This document shows positions 17,073-25,954 of a DNA stretch of 64,000 bases, one piece after another. Origin of the DNA: Nitrospirillum pindoramense (GTDB lineage: Bacteria > Pseudomonadota > Alphaproteobacteria > Azospirillales > Azospirillaceae); the NCBI RefSeq assembly GCF_007827955.1, contig NZ_VITR01000008.1, positions 124,001-188,000 of the forward strand, in the 5' to 3' direction. The notes beneath the pieces are model-generated. The model was given only the letters and a program-made list of their open reading frames with translations. It was not told the DNA's origin and searched no databases. The number at the start of each line of letters is the position of its first letter. The stretch's first letter is position 1. The translations under genes and the position numbers were made by a program.

Positions 17073-20027
17073 TCAGTAGCTGTACTTCATGCTGACCAGG
17101 ATGGTCCGGCCCGTCTCCACCACGTCGGAGATGGCCAGGCTCGACTTGCCGATGTGCGACCAGTAGGACACGTCGTCGAACAGGTTGGCCACCGACAGGT
17201 CGGCCCGAACGCCGTAGCCGAAGTCGTAGCCGGCATGCAAATCCACCCGCTGGGACGACCGGACCCACAAGTCATCCCAGCTGCTGCCCAGGCCCAGGTA
17301 ATCGTACTGGGCCACATAGGCACCGGTGTAGTGATAGATCAGGTCCAGGGTGAAGCCGTCCTTTTCATAGAAGGCCTCGATATTGGCCATCCATTCCGGG
17401 GCGTTCTGGATGCGCTCGTTCGGGTCCAGCCCCGCCGCCTTGGTGTTGACCGAGGTCCACTGCCGCGTGAGGTTGGCGCCGAGGCCGAAGCCATCGAAGG
17501 GCGCCGGCATGTCCTGGAACTTCTGCCGGGCGGACAGTTCGATGCCATAGACCTGACCATCCCCGCCGTTGGTGGGGTGGTGGAAGATCACAGAGCTGCT
17601 GTTGGTGACTGCCGAGTTCGTATAGGTGCTGCCGTTATCGTAGATGTAGTTCGACAGCTGCTTGGCATAACCCGCCACCATCAGGTTGCCGCCGTGGCCC
17701 GTGTCCCACTGGCCGGAGACGTCATAGTTGACGGCGGTGATGGCCTTCAGGTTGGGGTTGCCTTCGGTGATGGTGGTGACGCCGTTGGAAATGCTGGTCT
17801 GCGAGCCACCGCCCAACTGCACGAAGGGCGGGCGGGTGTAGCTGGTCCAAATGGCCGCGCGGTAGACGGAGTCGTCGTCGGGCCGGTAGTTGGCGAAGAT
17901 GCTGGGCAGCGGCTCGTTGTAATGGGTGGAGTTATAACCCCAGTGCCCCGCCAGCTCGTTGCCATCGGCATCGTGCGGCGTGACCCAGAAGGTGTTGTGG
18001 ATGGCCGTGTGCTCGAACCGGAAGCCGGGGATGACCTCCAGGTCGTTGAACTTCAGGTTGGCCAGGACATAGGCGGCCGACACCGCTTCCGTCCCCTTCT
18101 GAGTGTTGCAGTTCCAGTTGTTGACATAAAGGCTGCTGCAGCTGTCCAGGTTGCTGGGGCTGGAATAGGTGTTGTACAGGCGGAACAGGGCGGCCTGGTC
18201 GATGACCGGCACAGACCAATTGTAGACGCCCGGATAGACCGACGAATAATTGCCGCTGATGATGCCCAATGAGCCGAAGGTGCGGCCGTCGCTGAAGTTG
18301 CCGTTGTACCAGTCCCGGTTGGTCACCTGGCGCTCGCTGTCCTGGTACTTCACGCCGAACTTGATGAAGTCCAGCGGGCCGGCGTTCACGTCGTACCGGA
18401 CATCCAACTTGCCGCCGCCGCGCACCTGGCCGCTGTACTGTTCCGTCAGCTCGCCCCGGTCGCGCGCCGGCAGGCTGGCGACGTTGCCCAACTGCGAGAT
18501 GATCTGCGAGCCGACCAGCGGATAGGGCAGGTCGTTCACATACGTCGCCAGCGTGCTGTTGCCGTAGGCGAAGCCGTTGCCGTCGTTCTGGGTGGAGCGG
18601 GTGGAGATTTCGATGTGGTTGGGGCGGTCATTGTCACCCCAGCTGATGAAGGCGCTGGGGCTGACGGTCCAGTTGCCCCACTTTTTCTCACCACCCAACT
18701 GCGCCGTCGCCAGGTCGGAATATTCCGGGTTGGTCTCGTACCACAGGCGGGTGGACAGGTATTGGATGTTGGGCCGGTACAGGCTGGTGCTGCCGATCTG
18801 GTCATAGGTCACGTTCATGCCGACCAGCTGGCTGAGCGTGCTGTTCTGTTCCGTCTGGGCCACGGCGTAGCCCAGGCGGAAGAAGGCGCTGGTGGTGTCA
18901 TCCGGTCGCCAGTCCAGCGAGACGTTGCCACCGTAGCGCTCCGTATAGCCGGAGGAGACGCCGGCGTTGAAACCCGTCGTTTCCAGGTTCTTGGACGGGT
19001 CCAGGTTGCTGGGGTTGCTGCCGTCGGCGTTGGCCACGGCGAAGGCCCAGGCGTTGTCGCAGCAGGTGGACTCCATCACCGCGCCCATTTCGCTGTTGGC
19101 GTAATGGCGGATGTCGTAATAGGCGCTGACGTAGACGCCGAACTGGTTGTCGCGGCCGAACTTACCCGCCGCCTCGCCCGCCAGGCCGTATCCCAGGCTG
19201 CTCTTGTTGTAGTCCTGCGCCCGCGTCTCCAGCCGGCCGCTGGCGGTGAAGCTGAACATAAGCGGCTGGTTATAGTCGAAGGCCGTGGGCGTGCGGAAAT
19301 CGACGGTGCCGCCGATGGCGTCGCCGTCCATGTCGGCCCGCGAGGTCTTGTTGACCACGATCGTGCTCAGGCCCGAGGGGGGCAGCAGGCTCAACTGCAC
19401 CTCGCGGCTGTAGGGCATGCCCTGGGCCACGTTGACGCCGTTGATCAGGTTGACATTGTACTCGCCGTTCAGGCCGCGGATGGAGGTGAACATGCCCTCG
19501 CCGCGCGACGCGCCATCGATGCCGCCTACGAAGGACTGGCCCGTGTTCATGACGTTCACGCCCGGCAGCAGGCCCAAGGCCTCCGCCACGTTGTGCACCG
19601 CCGTGTGTTCCAGGTCCGCCGCCGACATGACGTCGACCGTGTTGCTGGCGTTCATCTGCAGGCTGGAGGCCTGGTAGCGGTTGGCCGCCACCACGATTTC
19701 CTCAAGTGCCGCGGAGTACGCCTCGAAACTGACCATGACCGAGCCATCCTTGGGCACGGTCACGCGGGTCGAACTGGTGTGCAGGCCGGCGCGCGAGGCC
19801 GTCACCATGTAGGTCCCTTCCGGCACGTTGGCCAAGGTGAAGGTCCCATCCTCACCCGAGGCGGTCGTGTAGGAGGTACCGGGAATGGTGATGGCCGTGG
19901 CCGGCAGGGGCTTGCCCGTGGCCGGGTCCACGATCGTGCCCGTGATGCTACCCGCCATGGCCGGCAGCGAGAACGCCATCATCGTCGATCCCGCCAGAAG
20001 GCCAGCCCTGAATTTGCCCAGGCCCAT
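17073..20027 (-). CDS. TonB-dependent receptor with N-terminal carboxypeptidase-regulatory-like domain (984 aa)
   Basis: Outer-membrane glycan importer. The ATG at 20027 has GGGGAG 6 nt upstream and gives a signal peptide ending at AMA (about residue 25). The in-frame codons further upstream are rejected. Residues about 26-110 form a CarboxypepD_reg-like domain (ITGTIVDPATGKPLPAT), common in SusC-like and other oligosaccharide receptors. EEIVVAANR (TonB-box region), plug and barrel follow, and the C-terminus ends KYSY. It is probably the uptake partner of GH92/GH29 on the same strand. No SusD-like lipoprotein is present, as expected for a proteobacterium. It differs from the receptor at 222-2810, which lacks the extra domain. 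Confidence 0.9.
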   Translation of the reverse strand: MGLGKFRAGLLAGSTMMAFSLPAMAGSITGTIVDPATGKPLPATAITIPGTSYTTASGEDGTFTLANVPEGTYMVTASRAGLHTSSTRVTVPKDGSVMVSFEAYSAALEEIVVAANRYQASSLQMNASNTVDVMSAADLEHTAVHNVAEALGLLPGVNVMNTGQSFVGGIDGASRGEGMFTSIRGLNGEYNVNLINGVNVAQGMPYSREVQLSLLPPSGLSTIVVNKTSRADMDGDAIGGTVDFRTPTAFDYNQPLMFSFTASGRLETRAQDYNKSSLGYGLAGEAAGKFGRDNQFGVYVSAYYDIRHYANSEMGAVMESTCCDNAWAFAVANADGSNPSNLDPSKNLETTGFNAGVSSGYTERYGGNVSLDWRPDDTTSAFFRLGYAVAQTEQNSTLSQLVGMNVTYDQIGSTSLYRPNIQYLSTRLWYETNPEYSDLATAQLGGEKKWGNWTVSPSAFISWGDNDRPNHIEISTRSTQNDGNGFAYGNSTLATYVNDLPYPLVGSQIISQLGNVASLPARDRGELTEQYSGQVRGGGKLDVRYDVNAGPLDFIKFGVKYQDSERQVTNRDWYNGNFSDGRTFGSLGIISGNYSSVYPGVYNWSVPVIDQAALFRLYNTYSSPSNLDSCSSLYVNNWNCNTQKGTEAVSAAYVLANLKFNDLEVIPGFRFEHTAIHNTFWVTPHDADGNELAGHWGYNSTHYNEPLPSIFANYRPDDDSVYRAAIWTSYTRPPFVQLGGGSQTSISNGVTTITEGNPNLKAITAVNYDVSGQWDTGHGGNLMVAGYAKQLSNYIYDNGSTYTNSAVTNSSSVIFHHPTNGGDGQVYGIELSARQKFQDMPAPFDGFGLGANLTRQWTSVNTKAAGLDPNERIQNAPEWMANIEAFYEKDGFTLDLIYHYTGAYVAQYDYLGLGSSWDDLWVRSSQRVDLHAGYDFGYGVRADLSVANLFDDVSYWSHIGKSSLAISDVVETGRTILVSMKYSY

Positions 20028-20314
20028 GTCTTGCTCCCCGATTTTTGTGGAGCGGTGGCTGGTTCCCTGGGCACCCGCCCCGGGGAACACGGATTCAGCA
20101 CACCGTTCTAACCACAGAGGAACGCCCGGCGGGGGCTCAAGTCAATTCATTTTTTCTATTTTAACTATTTTTGATTTGAAAATTCTATTTTGTGGCTCTG
20201 TAGCCACGAGCCTGGAATTCGACGGACGCACGAGCCCGACGATTAAGCCTCAGAGTCTTATGGATTTTCTGGAATCCTGCGCCGCAGTTTCCCAAACCGG
20301 CTGGCACGGCCGGC
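20028..20314. other. AT-rich intergenic region upstream of TonB receptor, downstream of iolB
   Basis: 287 nt without a gene. 20145-20192 is very AT-rich, as expected for the receptor promoter. A 6-bp inverted repeat (GTGGCT at 20192-20197, AGCCAC at 20202-20207) lies 165 nt before the receptor start and may be an operator. It has no T-run in the - direction, so it is a poor terminator for iolB. A weak 5-7 bp stem at about 20298-20315 overlaps the iolB end, also without a T-run. Confidence 0.35.
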
Positions 20315-21124
20315 TCAACGCCGCATGATCCAGTCGTGCGCCGGATCGTTGCGGAATATCCACTGGCGCTCCGGCCCCGCCATCACGTTGAGGTAATAAA
20401 GGTCGTAGCCATGGGGGGCGCCCACGGGGTGGTAGCCACGCGGCACCATGACCAGGTCGCCATCCTGCACGCAGATGGTTTCGTCCAGGCTGCGGTCGTC
20501 GGTGTAGACGCGCTGGAAGGCGAAGCCCTGGGGCGGGTTCAGGCGGTGGTAATAGGTTTCCTCCAGCGCCGTCTCATGCCCGGCCTCCGCCGTGTCGTGC
20601 TTGTGCGGTGGATAGCTGGACCAGTGGCCCCCGGGGGTGATGACCTCCACCACCAGCAGGCTGTCCGCCGGCTTGCCCTCCGGCAGGATGTTGCGCACGT
20701 ACCGGGTGTTGGTGCCCTGGCCGCGCACCTCGCGCGGCATGTCATCCGCCGGGATAAGGCGCGGCTCGGCGCCGACCAGCCCCGGCGCGGTGCAGACCGC
20801 TAATTCCACGGCGTCGGTCGCCACGACGCGGTAGGGCTGGCCCGCGGGTACATAGACCGCCCCGGGGGCCTTGTCCTCGAACACGCTGGCGCGGCCGCCG
20901 ATGGGCCCCAGGTCCAGGTCTGCCGCTGTCACACGCGCCGTGCCAGACAGCACCACCAAGCAGGCCTCACGGCCCGGCTCCACCCCGTCGAGGGTTTGGC
21001 CCGGCGCCAGCCGGTGCAGGCGAAAACCGACATGGATCCAGCCGGCGCTTTCCGGCGTCACCTCCAGCACGCGGCCGGTGGCGTCCGGCGCCTGGGGCCG
21101 CACCAGCAGGGGGGACGCGCTCAT
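20315..21124 (-). CDS. iolB: 5-deoxy-glucuronate isomerase
   Basis: A 269-aa cupin-fold enzyme converting 5-deoxyglucuronate to 5-dehydro-2-deoxygluconate in the myo-inositol pathway. Family hallmarks are YPPHKHDT and EETYYHRLNPPQGF (histidines and glutamates of the metal site) and the C-terminal HPVGAPHGYDLYYLNVMAG. The start at 21124 overlaps the iolE stop by 4 nt (ATGA), so the longer open frame reaching into iolE is not real. Last gene of iolC-D-E-B, with no clear terminator after it. Confidence 0.93.
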   Translation of the reverse strand: MSASPLLVRPQAPDATGRVLEVTPESAGWIHVGFRLHRLAPGQTLDGVEPGREACLVVLSGTARVTAADLDLGPIGGRASVFEDKAPGAVYVPAGQPYRVVATDAVELAVCTAPGLVGAEPRLIPADDMPREVRGQGTNTRYVRNILPEGKPADSLLVVEVITPGGHWSSYPPHKHDTAEAGHETALEETYYHRLNPPQGFAFQRVYTDDRSLDETICVQDGDLVMVPRGYHPVGAPHGYDLYYLNVMAGPERQWIFRNDPAHDWIMRR

Positions 21125-22035
21125 GACACCACCGCCAGGCCGGCACCGGCCGCCGCCTGTTGCAGATGACGCAGGCCCATCTCGCCATAGCGGCGCGGGT
21201 CGGCCTTGGCGGGGTCCTGTTCCGCCTCGATGATGACCCAGCCGGCATAGCCGATATCGGCAAGGGCGCGCATAACGGCGCCATAGTCCAGGCGCCCGTC
21301 GCCGGGCACCGTGAACATGCCGTCCAGCACCCCGTCCAGGAAGCTGCCGCCCCGGTCCAGCAGGGCCTGGAACACCGGCTGGCGCACATCCTTGCAATGG
21401 ACATGGGCCACGCGGGCCGGATGGGTGCGGATGACCTCCACCGCGTCGATGCCGCCCAGGGCGGCGTGGCCGGTATCCACCGTCAGGCCCACCGACGGGC
21501 CGGTGTGGGCCAGGAAGCGGGCCAAGTCCTCCGGCCCCTCCACTACCGTGCCCAGGTGATGGTGATAGGCGAAACGCAGCCCCTGCCGGGCGATGTAGTC
21601 GGCGACATCGGTCAGCCGCCGGCCGAAGGCGGCCCACCCGGCCTCATCCAGCCGGGGCGTCTGCGCCAGCGGCCGGGCACGGTCACCATGGATGGCGTTG
21701 CTGGTCTCGGCATGGACGAAGACGGTGCTGCCCATGGCCTTCAGTAGGGCCAGATGCCCCTGCAGGGCGGCGATCTCCGCATCGGCGTCGTGGGCCAGCA
21801 GGCCGCCGCTGTACCAGCCGCCTACCAGATCCAGGCCATGGCGGGCCAGCAAGGGCTTCAGCGCCCCGGGATCACGGGGGAACTTGCCCCCCAGCTCGAT
21901 CCCGCTGAACCCGATGGCATGGGCATCGGCCAGCACCGTTTCCACCGGCGTCGCCCCGCCCAGTTCGGGCATGTCGTCGTTGATCCAGGCGATGGGGCTG
22001 ACACCGAAGCGGATGGACCCGGGGCGGATGGACAT
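21121..22035 (-). CDS. iolE: Myo-inosose-2 dehydratase
   Basis: A 304-aa xylose-isomerase-like TIM barrel that dehydrates 2-keto-myo-inositol to trihydroxycyclohexane-dione, the substrate of IolD. IolE signatures are PIAWINDDMPELGG near the N-terminus, FAYHHHLGT in the middle and LTVDTGHAALGG and HVHCKDVR in the metal-site region. Full length. It begins 14 nt after iolD and overlaps iolB. Confidence 0.93.
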   Translation of the reverse strand: MSIRPGSIRFGVSPIAWINDDMPELGGATPVETVLADAHAIGFSGIELGGKFPRDPGALKPLLARHGLDLVGGWYSGGLLAHDADAEIAALQGHLALLKAMGSTVFVHAETSNAIHGDRARPLAQTPRLDEAGWAAFGRRLTDVADYIARQGLRFAYHHHLGTVVEGPEDLARFLAHTGPSVGLTVDTGHAALGGIDAVEVIRTHPARVAHVHCKDVRQPVFQALLDRGGSFLDGVLDGMFTVPGDGRLDYGAVMRALADIGYAGWVIIEAEQDPAKADPRRYGEMGLRHLQQAAAGAGLAVVS

Positions 22036-22049
22036 GGGGGCTGCTCTCC

Positions 22050-23903
22050 CTAGCGTTGGTCTTTTGTTTTCTCGTCATAGGCGGCGCGGGCCGCGCGCAC
22101 GGACGGCCGGTCGGACACCTCCGGCACGGCCACATCCCACCAGGCGCCCCCGGCGGGGGTGGATACGGCCGGGTCGGTGTCGATGACGATGACGTGCACG
22201 CCCCCACCCGTCCGCGCCTGGGCCAGGGCCGCCTCCAGCCCCGCGATGTCCGCCACCTTGAGCGCCCGCGCGCCCAGGCTGGCCGCGTGGGCGGCGAAGT
22301 CGATGGCCGGCAGGGCCGTGTGGCGGGTGTCGGCCAGCAGGTTGTTGAAGGGCGCGCCACCAGTGGCGCGTTGCAGCCGGTTGATGCAGCCGAAGCCCCG
22401 GTTGTCCAGCACGGTGATGGTCAGCGACAGGCCCAGCATGACCGCCGTGGCGATCTCGGAATTCATCATGAGATAGCTGCCGTCGCCCACCAGGACATGG
22501 ACCTCGCGCTCCGGCTCCGCCAGCTTGACACCGAGGCCGCCGGCGATCTCATACCCCATGCAGGAATAGCCGTATTCCACGTGGTAACCGCCGGGCCGCC
22601 GCACCCGCCAGAGCTTGTGCAGTTCCCCGGGCAGGCCGCCGGCGGCGCAGACCACGACCGCGTCCGGCGCCGCCTGGCGCCAGACCGCGCCCAGCACCTG
22701 GGCATCCGTGGGAAGCGCCGTATCGCACTCTTTGGGCGCCGCCGTCGCCGCCTGCCAAGCCTCATCCCAGGCCAAGGCCGGCGCCGCCAGGGATCGCGCC
22801 CAATCGGCCGGCACCCGCCATCCGGCCAACAGCGGCGCCAGCCCGGCCAGAACGGCGGCGGCGTCACCCACCACGCCCACGGCGCCCTGCTTGGCCGCAT
22901 CATGGGCGGACACATTGACCTGGACCAAGGTGCGTGCCGCCCCCTGGAACAGCGCGCGGGACCCGGTGGTGAAATCCTGCAGGCGGGTGCCAATGCCGAT
23001 GACCAAATCCGCCTCGGCCGCCGCCGCGTTGGCCACGCCGGTGCCGGTCACGCCGATGGCGCCCAGGTTGCACGGATGGTCCCAGGGCAGCGCGCCCTTG
23101 CCCGCCTGCGTCTCCGCCACCGGGATGCCGGTGGCCGCCGCCAGGTCCGCCAGCAGGGTTTCGGCCCCGGCATACAGCACCCCGCCGCCGGCGACGATCA
23201 GCGGCCGGCGCGCGGCGCGGATGCGCACCACCAGGTCGGCCAGGTCATAGGGGTCGGCCGGCGCGCGGCGGATGCGCCATAGGCGGGGGGCGAAGAAATC
23301 CTCGGGATAGTCCCAGGCCTCCGTCTGCACATCCTGGCAGAAGGCCAGGGTGACGGGGCCGCAGGCCGCCGGGTCGGTCAGGACGGCCATGGCCTTGGGC
23401 AGCGCGTCCAGGATCTGTTCCGGCCGCGTCAGACGGTCGAAATAACGCGACACCAGCCGGAAGCAATCATTGGCCGACACGGTGCCGTCGCCAAAGTCCT
23501 CGATCTGCTGCAGCACCGGGTCCGGCCGGCGGCTGGCATAGACGTCGCCAGGCAGGAACAGCACCGGCAGGCGATTGACATGCGCCAACGCCGCCGCCGT
23601 CACCATGTTGGTGGCGCCAGGACCGATGGAGGTGGTGCAGACCATGGCTCGCCGCCGCCGCGCCTGCTTGGCGTAGGCGATGGCGGCATGGGCCATGCCC
23701 TGCTCATTATGGGCGCGGTAGGTGGGGAGCACATCCTGGCTGGACTGCAGCGCCTCCCCCAAACCGGCGACATTGCCGTGGCCGAAGATGGCCCAGCAGC
23801 CGGCGAAGTACGGCACGGGCCCGCCGGGCCCCTCCACCTGCTGCGCCGCCAGATAGCGGACGGTCGCCTGGGCGGCCGTCAGGCGCTGCCGTGCGCCGGT
23901 CAC
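22050..23903 (-). CDS. iolD: 3D-(3,5/4)-trihydroxycyclohexane-1,2-dione hydrolase
   Basis: A 617-aa thiamine-diphosphate enzyme (acetolactate synthase fold) that opens the inositol-derived ring to 5-deoxyglucuronate. It has the N-terminal Pyr domain with the catalytic-glutamate region (AHNEQGMAHAA), a central domain and a C-terminal PP domain with the GDG motif at residues 473-475 followed by the downstream asparagines. IolD features such as CTTSIGPGATNMVTAAA near residue 90 separate it from acetolactate synthase. Its start overlaps the iolC stop by 4 nt. Confidence 0.93.
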   Translation of the reverse strand: MTGARQRLTAAQATVRYLAAQQVEGPGGPVPYFAGCWAIFGHGNVAGLGEALQSSQDVLPTYRAHNEQGMAHAAIAYAKQARRRRAMVCTTSIGPGATNMVTAAALAHVNRLPVLFLPGDVYASRRPDPVLQQIEDFGDGTVSANDCFRLVSRYFDRLTRPEQILDALPKAMAVLTDPAACGPVTLAFCQDVQTEAWDYPEDFFAPRLWRIRRAPADPYDLADLVVRIRAARRPLIVAGGGVLYAGAETLLADLAAATGIPVAETQAGKGALPWDHPCNLGAIGVTGTGVANAAAAEADLVIGIGTRLQDFTTGSRALFQGAARTLVQVNVSAHDAAKQGAVGVVGDAAAVLAGLAPLLAGWRVPADWARSLAAPALAWDEAWQAATAAPKECDTALPTDAQVLGAVWRQAAPDAVVVCAAGGLPGELHKLWRVRRPGGYHVEYGYSCMGYEIAGGLGVKLAEPEREVHVLVGDGSYLMMNSEIATAVMLGLSLTITVLDNRGFGCINRLQRATGGAPFNNLLADTRHTALPAIDFAAHAASLGARALKVADIAGLEAALAQARTGGGVHVIVIDTDPAVSTPAGGAWWDVAVPEVSDRPSVRAARAAYDEKTKDQR

Positions 23904-25855
23904 GCCGCCCGCCCGCCCATGGCGTCCGCGCGGGCCCGCCGCCAGGCATCGACCAGGGTCTTCAGCTTGCCCGCCATCATGGCCACCACCTCGTCATCAT
24001 CCAGCCGGTTGGCGAGCCAGCCGCGCGCGGCATCATAGAAGATGGTGCGCCCGACGGCGAAGCCCTTCACGATGCCGGCGGGTGCGGCGGCCAGGAAAGA
24101 GGCCAACAGCTCCTCCTCCGGCGCGGACAGGCCCAGCAGGACCACGCCACGGCAATAGGGATCGTTCTCCAGCACCGCGGCCTCGATGTTGCGCCAGGCA
24201 ACGGGATCGGCCGCCGGCTCCAGCTTCCACCAGTCGGGTTTCACCCCGATGGCGTAGAAGCGGCGGATGGCACGCGCCACCGTCGTGGCGTCGACCGGCA
24301 GCCCGGCCGGTATGATCACCTCGGCCAGCATCTCGTGCCGCGTCTTGCGGCAGGCGTCGAACAGGCGCAGCAACTGCCGCTCCTGCCGCTCACGCAAGTC
24401 TTCAGGATCATCCGGGTGGTAGAAGACCAGGCATTTGACGACGTGGGCCAACGGCCATTCCGTCAGTTCGGTCGCGACGTCGGCGGAGCTTTCGAACACC
24501 AGCGGGCGGGACTTCGGTTCCTCGATGGGGCGGCCGATCCAATAAGGGGCGTCGGCGGCGCTGGCCAGCGCATCGAAGCCGTAGCGGCCGTCCAGCAGCA
24601 GGCCGAAGCGGTCATCGCCACCGGCCACCCGCTCGACCGCTTTCAGGGCCAGGGCCTTGAACTGGGGAATGCGGGCGGGATCGGCATCCAGTTCCCGCGC
24701 CAGATCCTCGAACTGGCTGCGGTGGTCCACGGCCAGGACGGTCAGTTCGTCATACCGATGCCGACGGGTGGTGGCCCAATGGATGTGTTCCAGCTCGGCG
24801 CAATCCCGCAGGCGGCGGGGCAGGCTGGGCTGGGCCAGGAACCATTCCAGTTCCGGCCAGGTGGGCATGGCCGGGGCACAGCCGTGGCGGGAAACAACGA
24901 TGGCGCCGCAGGCGTTGCCCCAGGCGCAGCACCGTTCCAAGGGTTCATCCCGCAGCCAGCCGCGCAGGAAGCCCGCCATGAAGGCATCGCCCGCGCCTAG
25001 GACGTTGAAAACCTCGACCGGATAGCCGGGGACCACCAACCCGTCGGTCACCGCGGCCGGGATGGCCCCGGGGAAGGCCACACAGCCATCCGCCCCGCGC
25101 TTGCAGACGATGACGGCGTTGGTCAGGCTGCGGATGGCGGTCAGGGCCGACACCGTATCGGTCACGCCGCCCAGGATGTGGATCTCCTCCTCCGTGCCGA
25201 CGATAAGGTCGCACAGGGGCAGCACCTCGCGCAGGCGGTTGGTGACCCCGGCGTGGGCGACGAAGCGGTCCTCCCCCCGATCAAGGCCGGCCAGGCCCCA
25301 CAGCACCGGCCGGTAGTCGATGTCGAACACCACCCTGCCGCCGTTCCCCTTCACCAGGCGGGCCGCCGCCACGCTGGCGGCGAAGGCGCCCGGCTGCGAC
25401 AGGTGGGTGCCGTTGATCAGGACGGCGCCGGTGCCGCGCAGCCAGTCCGGATTGAGGTCCGCGACGTCCAGCGCCATGTCGGCGCAGTTTTCGCGATAGA
25501 AGATCAGGGGGAAATTGTCCCGGTCGCGGATGCCAAGGACCACCAGGGCGGTCAGTCGCTCCGGATCGGACACCACGCCGGTGACGTCCACCCCCTCGCG
25601 TTCCAGTTCCTCCCGGATGAAGCGCCCCATATGGTCCGCCCCCACCCGGGTGACCAGCCCGGTGCGCAGGCCCAGGCGCGCGCCGCCGGCCGCCGTGTTG
25701 GTGGGACTGCCGCCCAGGTATTTGGCGAAGGAGGCCATGTCCTCCAGCCGGCCGCCCACCTGCTGGCCGTAAAGGTCGACGCTGGACCGGCCGATGGCGA
25801 TCAGATCCAGCGACTTGGGAAGGGTTTGGACGGGGGATTGCGCAGAAGACGCCAT
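23900..25855 (-). CDS. iolC: Fused 5-dehydro-2-deoxygluconokinase / DUF2090 aldolase-like protein
   Basis: A 651-aa two-domain protein. Residues about 15-335 form a PfkB kinase (GRSSVDLYG near residue 22, catalytic loop GAGDAF at 287-292) that phosphorylates 5-dehydro-2-deoxygluconate. Residues about 345-640 are DUF2090, a TIM-barrel domain proposed to cleave the phosphorylated product, taking the role of IolJ. This fusion is known in proteobacteria. No separate iolJ or iolA is in the window, so the malonate-semialdehyde step must be encoded elsewhere. It is first of the iolC-D-E-B run and lies 46 nt after a GGAA-N6-TTCC operator. Confidence 0.92.
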   Translation of the reverse strand: MASSAQSPVQTLPKSLDLIAIGRSSVDLYGQQVGGRLEDMASFAKYLGGSPTNTAAGGARLGLRTGLVTRVGADHMGRFIREELEREGVDVTGVVSDPERLTALVVLGIRDRDNFPLIFYRENCADMALDVADLNPDWLRGTGAVLINGTHLSQPGAFAASVAAARLVKGNGGRVVFDIDYRPVLWGLAGLDRGEDRFVAHAGVTNRLREVLPLCDLIVGTEEEIHILGGVTDTVSALTAIRSLTNAVIVCKRGADGCVAFPGAIPAAVTDGLVVPGYPVEVFNVLGAGDAFMAGFLRGWLRDEPLERCCAWGNACGAIVVSRHGCAPAMPTWPELEWFLAQPSLPRRLRDCAELEHIHWATTRRHRYDELTVLAVDHRSQFEDLARELDADPARIPQFKALALKAVERVAGGDDRFGLLLDGRYGFDALASAADAPYWIGRPIEEPKSRPLVFESSADVATELTEWPLAHVVKCLVFYHPDDPEDLRERQERQLLRLFDACRKTRHEMLAEVIIPAGLPVDATTVARAIRRFYAIGVKPDWWKLEPAADPVAWRNIEAAVLENDPYCRGVVLLGLSAPEEELLASFLAAAPAGIVKGFAVGRTIFYDAARGWLANRLDDDEVVAMMAGKLKTLVDAWRRARADAMGGRAA

Positions 25856-25900
25856 GCCGGTTCCAGCCTTGGGGGTGCCCGGATCAGCACCCGATAGAAT

Positions 25901-25914
25901 GGAACGTATATTCC
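25901..25914. promoter_or_regulatory. IolR operator (GGAA-N6-TTCC) upstream of iolC
   Basis: GGAA-CGTATA-TTCC at 25901-25914 is an exact match to the palindrome I recall for IolR of Sinorhizobium meliloti. It extends to TGGAA-N6-TTCCA and is flanked by outer TAGAA...TTCTA arms (to about 25921). It lies 46 nt before the iolC ATG, in the 99-nt gap after iolR, where a repressor would block the iolC promoter. Confidence 0.7.
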
Positions 25915-25954
25915 ACGTTCTATGTTTTTGTAAATAAAATATCGGAAATGGATT

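Noticed and set aside
20298-20315. Small stem at the iolB end as terminator
   Set aside because: Only 5-7 bp with a wobble and no T-run on the - strand.
20315-21637. Longer iolB reading frame
   Set aside because: The part before 21124 is an Arg/Gly-rich out-of-frame reading of iolE. The ATG overlapping the iolE stop gives the normal IolB length.
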